DNA from: SAR116 cluster bacterium AG-321-A13
Lineage (GTDB): Bacteria > Pseudomonadota > Alphaproteobacteria > Puniceispirillales > Marisalimonadaceae
Assembly (NCBI GenBank): GCA_003283875.1
Contig: QBXD01000004.1
Coordinates: 1-52,468, forward strand
Direction of reading: 5' to 3'
Length of the DNA stretch: 52,468 bases
Of the stretch, positions 49,306-52,468 are shown piece after piece. Position numbers and translations under genes: made by a program. How positions within the stretch are numbered: position 1 is the stretch's first letter; every line of letters begins with the position of its first letter. Under the pieces are notes generated by a model. That model made no database searches, was not told the origin of the DNA, and saw only the letters and a list, made by a program, of their open reading frames with translations.

Positions 49306-50439
49306 TTAAATTAGTGCTCTTTGACATATCAATGCCTGGTTTGTTTCAAAGACATCATGCGTTCTTATTATTTGAATACCATTGTTAATTGCATGAATAG
49401 CAAAAGCAATTGAACCACTCAACCTTTTACTTGGGTTAATAGATTTTTTATTGATCCCACGAGATTTAAAATTATCAATTGAAAGTTCTTCGATTAGTGA
49501 CTTTCTACTTAATCCAATTAATATTGGGACGCCCAGACCATGGAAAATTGACAAATTACGTAATATGTCTAAATTATGAAACTTATTTTTCCCGAATCCA
49601 ATTCCTGGGTCAATAACGATATTAGCTTTATCAACTCCCATACTTACAAGTTCATTAATTTTTTTAACAAAAAATTTATATATATCTATTGGTGCAAAAC
49701 TATATTTAGGATTATTTTGCATAGTCTCAGGATTATCCTGCATATGCATTACTACTATTGGCAAATTGTTTTGCGATACAAAAGCAATTTTGTTTTTATT
49801 ATTAAAGCCAGTAATATCATTTATAATATCTACACCATTTTCATATCCTGATTTCATAGTAGAGAAGTTTCGTGAATCTAGAGATATAAGAGAATTGAAA
49901 TTATTTTCTTTCAAAGATTTTATGATTTGTATTGCTCTATTTTTTTCCTTACTTACCGAAATCCTTTTCGCGCCTGGTCTAGATGACTCAGCACCAATAT
50001 CAATAATTGACGCACCACAAGTTTCCATTTTTTCAAAAATTGTTTTTACAGATTTGTAATCACTTTTTTGACTTTTCTTGTAAAAACTGTCAGGCGTAAT
50101 ATTTATTACACCCATAATGTGTGGTTGAGACATATTAAGTTTAGAATATGGATACCTTTTCTTAATAATATTATCCAAACTCATTTCAGCTTTTATTAAA
50201 GAGTCTTTAGTATGATTTTTTGAAGAACTTAATAACTTTGTAGGAGTCATGAAAACTTCCACATATAAATTATTTTTTTTTTGTATGACTTTAAGTTGGT
50301 TAAAATATCGCCAACCACCTCCAATTCTCAACCCATTAAAACATTCAAACCTTGATTTGGGAATAGGTACTATAAAAGTTTCAACTTCTTCGCAAAAAGG
50401 GGGTGCAAATAAACTTTTATCATTTTCCACAATAGCCAT
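49306..50439 (-). CDS. folP: Dihydropteroate synthase FolP
   Basis: FolP condenses p-aminobenzoate with dihydropterin diphosphate in folate synthesis. The catalytic TIM barrel begins near residue 107 with IMGVINITPDSF and includes IDIGAESSRPGA, NDITGF, VVMHMQ, DPGIGFGKN, LIGLSRKS and IRTHDV. An N-terminal extension of about 105 residues precedes it. Similar extensions occur in some alphaproteobacterial FolP proteins and their role is unknown to me. The ATG start is 35 bp after ftsH. Confidence 0.95.
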   Translation of the reverse strand: MAIVENDKSLFAPPFCEEVETFIVPIPKSRFECFNGLRIGGGWRYFNQLKVIQKKNNLYVEVFMTPTKLLSSSKNHTKDSLIKAEMSLDNIIKKRYPYSKLNMSQPHIMGVINITPDSFYKKSQKSDYKSVKTIFEKMETCGASIIDIGAESSRPGAKRISVSKEKNRAIQIIKSLKENNFNSLISLDSRNFSTMKSGYENGVDIINDITGFNNKNKIAFVSQNNLPIVVMHMQDNPETMQNNPKYSFAPIDIYKFFVKKINELVSMGVDKANIVIDPGIGFGKNKFHNLDILRNLSIFHGLGVPILIGLSRKSLIEELSIDNFKSRGINKKSINPSKRLSGSIAFAIHAINNGIQIIRTHDVFETNQALICQRALI

Positions 50440-50474
50440 GCATTACCTATGCGAAACAAAATTATTAGTTATTG

Positions 50475-52403
50475 TTAGGAGTTATCTATTTCATTAGTAA
50501 CAATCGTTTGCTTAGCTGTTGTGGAAGGAATGCCTGCTCGCTTCTTAGGTTTTTTTGCTTTAGGAGAGTTGTCATTATCATTAGATTTTTTAATAGAAAT
50601 ATTTAAACCCTTACATAAGTCTTGAATTTGTTGCCCGTCCAGAGTTTCATATTCCAATAAAGCTTCAGCGACTCTTTTAAGTTGCTTTGAATATTTTTTT
50701 AACATTTTCTCTGCATCAGAGTAAACTGAATCAGCAATTCTACGAATTTCATTGTCAACTATTGAAGCCGTGTTATCTGATACATTTTTTTGTTGTGAAA
50801 CAGATCTTCCAAGAAAAACTTCTTGCTCGTTAGCTTCGTAGGCTAAAAATCCTAGTTTGTCTGAAAGTCCCCATTCAGTGACCATACGTCTAGCAGTATC
50901 AGTTACCATTCTAATATCAGAGCTTGCTCCTGTAGTTACCTTTTCTTTTCCGAATATCAACTCTTCAGCAATTCTTCCACCACATGCAACTCTAAGATCT
51001 GCAAAAAGTTTATCTTTAGCCATTGAAACCCTATCTCCTTCTGGCAATCTCATTACCATACCTAAAGCTCTACCTCGAGGAATAATAGTCGCCTTATGTA
51101 TTGGGTCACTTGCTGGTGAGTAAGCTGCTACAACTGCATGACCTGCTTCATGATATGCGGTTAACTTTCTTTCTTCTTCAGTCATAACCATGGACCTTCT
51201 TTCAGAGCCCATCATGACTTTATCTTTAGCTTCTTCAAATTCAGCCATACTTACATTATTTCTACCTTTTCGGGCAGATAATAGAGCGGCTTCATTTACT
51301 AGATTTGCTAAATCGGCTCCAGAGAATCCTGGAGTACCTCGAGCAAGTGTTTTAGATATAACATCAGAAGATAAAGGGACTTTCTTCATATGGACCTTTA
51401 AAATTTTTTCTCTGCCAATCATGTCTGGGTTAGGTACAACAACTTGTCTATCAAATCTTCCAGGTCTTAATAAAGCTGGGTCAAGAACATCTGGTCTATT
51501 TGTTGCGGCAACAAGTATAACTCCTTCATTAGTTTCGAATCCATCCATTTCAACTAGAAGTTGATTTAAAGTTTGTTCTCTTTCATCATTACCTCCACCT
51601 AAGCCTGCACCTCTATGTCTACCCATAGCGTCAATTTCATCAATAAATATAATACATGGTGAGTTTTTTTTACCTTGTTCAAACATATCTCTGACTCTTG
51701 AAGCACCAACGCCTACAAACATTTCAACAAAATCTGATCCGGATATTGTAAAAAAAGGAACACCTGCTTCACCAGCAACAGCTTTAGCTAATAAAGTTTT
51801 TCCAGTTCCAGGGGGGCCAACAAGTAATACTCCTTTTGGAATTTTACCGCCAAGTTTTTGAAATCTGCTTGGATCTTTTAAAAATTCTACAACTTCTTCA
51901 AGTTCAGCTTTAGCTTCGTCTATACCTGCAACATCTCTAAATGTAACTTTATCTCTATGCTCGGTAAGAAGTTTAGCTTTTGATTTTCCAAACCCCATAG
52001 CACCTTTAGCACCACCTTGCATTTGTTTCATAAAAAAAATCCAAACTCCTATAAAAAGTAACATTGGAAACCACGAAATAAGAACAGAAAGTATTCCTGG
52101 CATACCACTTTCCACAGGCTCGGAGGTAACTTTAATTCCTTTTTCTGAAAGCTTATTAGCTAACTCATCTTCTTTAGGTATAAATGAATAAAAAGGAACA
52201 CCACTACTCGAAGCTCCAAAAATTTTATCGCCTTGTATACTCACTTCTCGAACTTCACCTGCGTTAACCCTTGCAAGAAAGTCTGAGTAAGCAATTGCAT
52301 TGCCCGTGTTTTTAGAAGAACCACCTTGAAACACATTAAAAATTGCAACAAGTACAAGAGATATTATTACCCAAACAGCTATATTCTTTCCAAAATTATT
52401 CAT
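50475..52403 (-). CDS. ftsH: ATP-dependent zinc metalloprotease FtsH
   Basis: FtsH is a hexameric membrane protease that degrades misassembled membrane proteins and, in E. coli, RpoH and LpxC, both of which are encoded in this window. The 642-residue protein has two transmembrane helices (about 7-25 and 103-125), an AAA+ domain with Walker A GPPGTGKT (196-203), Walker B IIFIDE (251-256) and the second region of homology near [15 protein letters not shown], then the zinc site HEAGH (418-422). An AAGGAA ribosome-binding site precedes the ATG. Confidence 0.98.
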   Translation of the reverse strand: MNNFGKNIAVWVIISLVLVAIFNVFQGGSSKNTGNAIAYSDFLARVNAGEVREVSIQGDKIFGASSSGVPFYSFIPKEDELANKLSEKGIKVTSEPVESGMPGILSVLISWFPMLLFIGVWIFFMKQMQGGAKGAMGFGKSKAKLLTEHRDKVTFRDVAGIDEAKAELEEVVEFLKDPSRFQKLGGKIPKGVLLVGPPGTGKTLLAKAVAGEAGVPFFTISGSDFVEMFVGVGASRVRDMFEQGKKNSPCIIFIDEIDAMGRHRGAGLGGGNDEREQTLNQLLVEMDGFETNEGVILVAATNRPDVLDPALLRPGRFDRQVVVPNPDMIGREKILKVHMKKVPLSSDVISKTLARGTPGFSGADLANLVNEAALLSARKGRNNVSMAEFEEAKDKVMMGSERRSMVMTEEERKLTAYHEAGHAVVAAYSPASDPIHKATIIPRGRALGMVMRLPEGDRVSMAKDKLFADLRVACGGRIAEELIFGKEKVTTGASSDIRMVTDTARRMVTEWGLSDKLGFLAYEANEQEVFLGRSVSQQKNVSDNTASIVDNEIRRIADSVYSDAEKMLKKYSKQLKRVAEALLEYETLDGQQIQDLCKGLNISIKKSNDNDNSPKAKKPKKRAGIPSTTAKQTIVTNEIDNS

Positions 52404-52426
52404 TTTTTTCCTTTTTAATTATGTCA

Positions 52427-52456
52427 ATTATACCAATACTTTATTCATGAGGTAAA
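52427..52456 (-). promoter_or_regulatory. Candidate promoter of the ftsH operon
   Basis: On the minus strand TTTACC (52456-52451) is followed after 18 bp by a perfect TATAAT (52432-52427), 23 bp before the ftsH ATG. It resembles a housekeeping promoter rather than a heat-shock one. The window ends close by, so the upstream gene is not visible. Confidence 0.35.
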
Positions 52457-52468
52457 GACTAAAAGATT

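Noticed and set aside
51190-51564. A 124-codon open frame opposite the AAA domain of ftsH
   Set aside because: It is antisense to highly conserved FtsH sequence with no independent signals.

Overview
The window is a compact, AT-rich (about 30% GC by eye) stretch of a bacterial chromosome that carries almost only housekeeping genes. Gene order and protein signatures point to Alphaproteobacteria. The signs are rnpB next to mraZ; a dcw cluster running mraZ through ftsZ into lpxC-bamD-recN-ligA; the FtsZ tail ending in [10 protein letters not shown]; serC-serA-hisZ-purA; rluD-rpoH; mlaA-mlaC; and ftsH-folP-glmM. Low GC, many ATGA/TTGA overlaps and abutting convergent genes suggest a small-genome free-living lineage, such as marine planktonic clades. 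It keeps serine, purine, histidine, folate and thiamine genes, which argues against an obligate intracellular lifestyle. The exact clade cannot be named from sequence alone.

Layout. Positions 1-359 hold the 3' end of a bactofilin-like gene. From 364 to 1962 (minus strand) is a four-gene group: tusA-like, plsC-like, DUF2237 and a 62-residue orphan. From 2075 to 4625 (plus) lie a TerB/J-domain protein and an ABC-F ATPase, followed by RNase P RNA (4675-5022). From 5206 to 28882 (plus) runs an uninterrupted 19-gene division and cell-wall cluster with a 10-bp-phased candidate MraZ operator in front of it. From 28879 to 33911 (minus) are an M24 aminopeptidase, prmA and a UvrD-type helicase. From 34038 to 35391 (plus) is mlaA-mlaC, then ettA (minus), a YggT-like membrane protein (plus), a threonine aldolase (minus), a small membrane protein (minus), rluD and rpoH (plus). 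From 41035 to 46344 (minus) is serC-serA-hisZ-purA. A GST-like gene (plus) follows, and 47095-52403 (minus) is ftsH-folP-glmM-thiD.

How the genes work together. The large cluster makes lipid II (murE, murF, mraY, murD, murG, murC, murB, ddl), builds the divisome (ftsL, ftsI, ftsW, ftsQ, ftsA, ftsZ), and starts lipid A synthesis and outer-membrane protein assembly (lpxC, bamD). GlmM supplies the amino-sugar precursor for both murein and LPS. MlaA and MlaC maintain outer-membrane lipid asymmetry. RpoH and FtsH are the heat-shock sigma factor and, in E. coli, the protease that degrades it.

I found no mobile element, CRISPR array, prophage, tRNA or defence system, and no convincing undescribed multi-gene system. 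The points most worth a second look are the phased MraZ-box array, a structured leader upstream of serC, a divergent gene pair whose start codons overlap in a shared CATG, and the systematic overlap or abutment of all six convergent gene ends.
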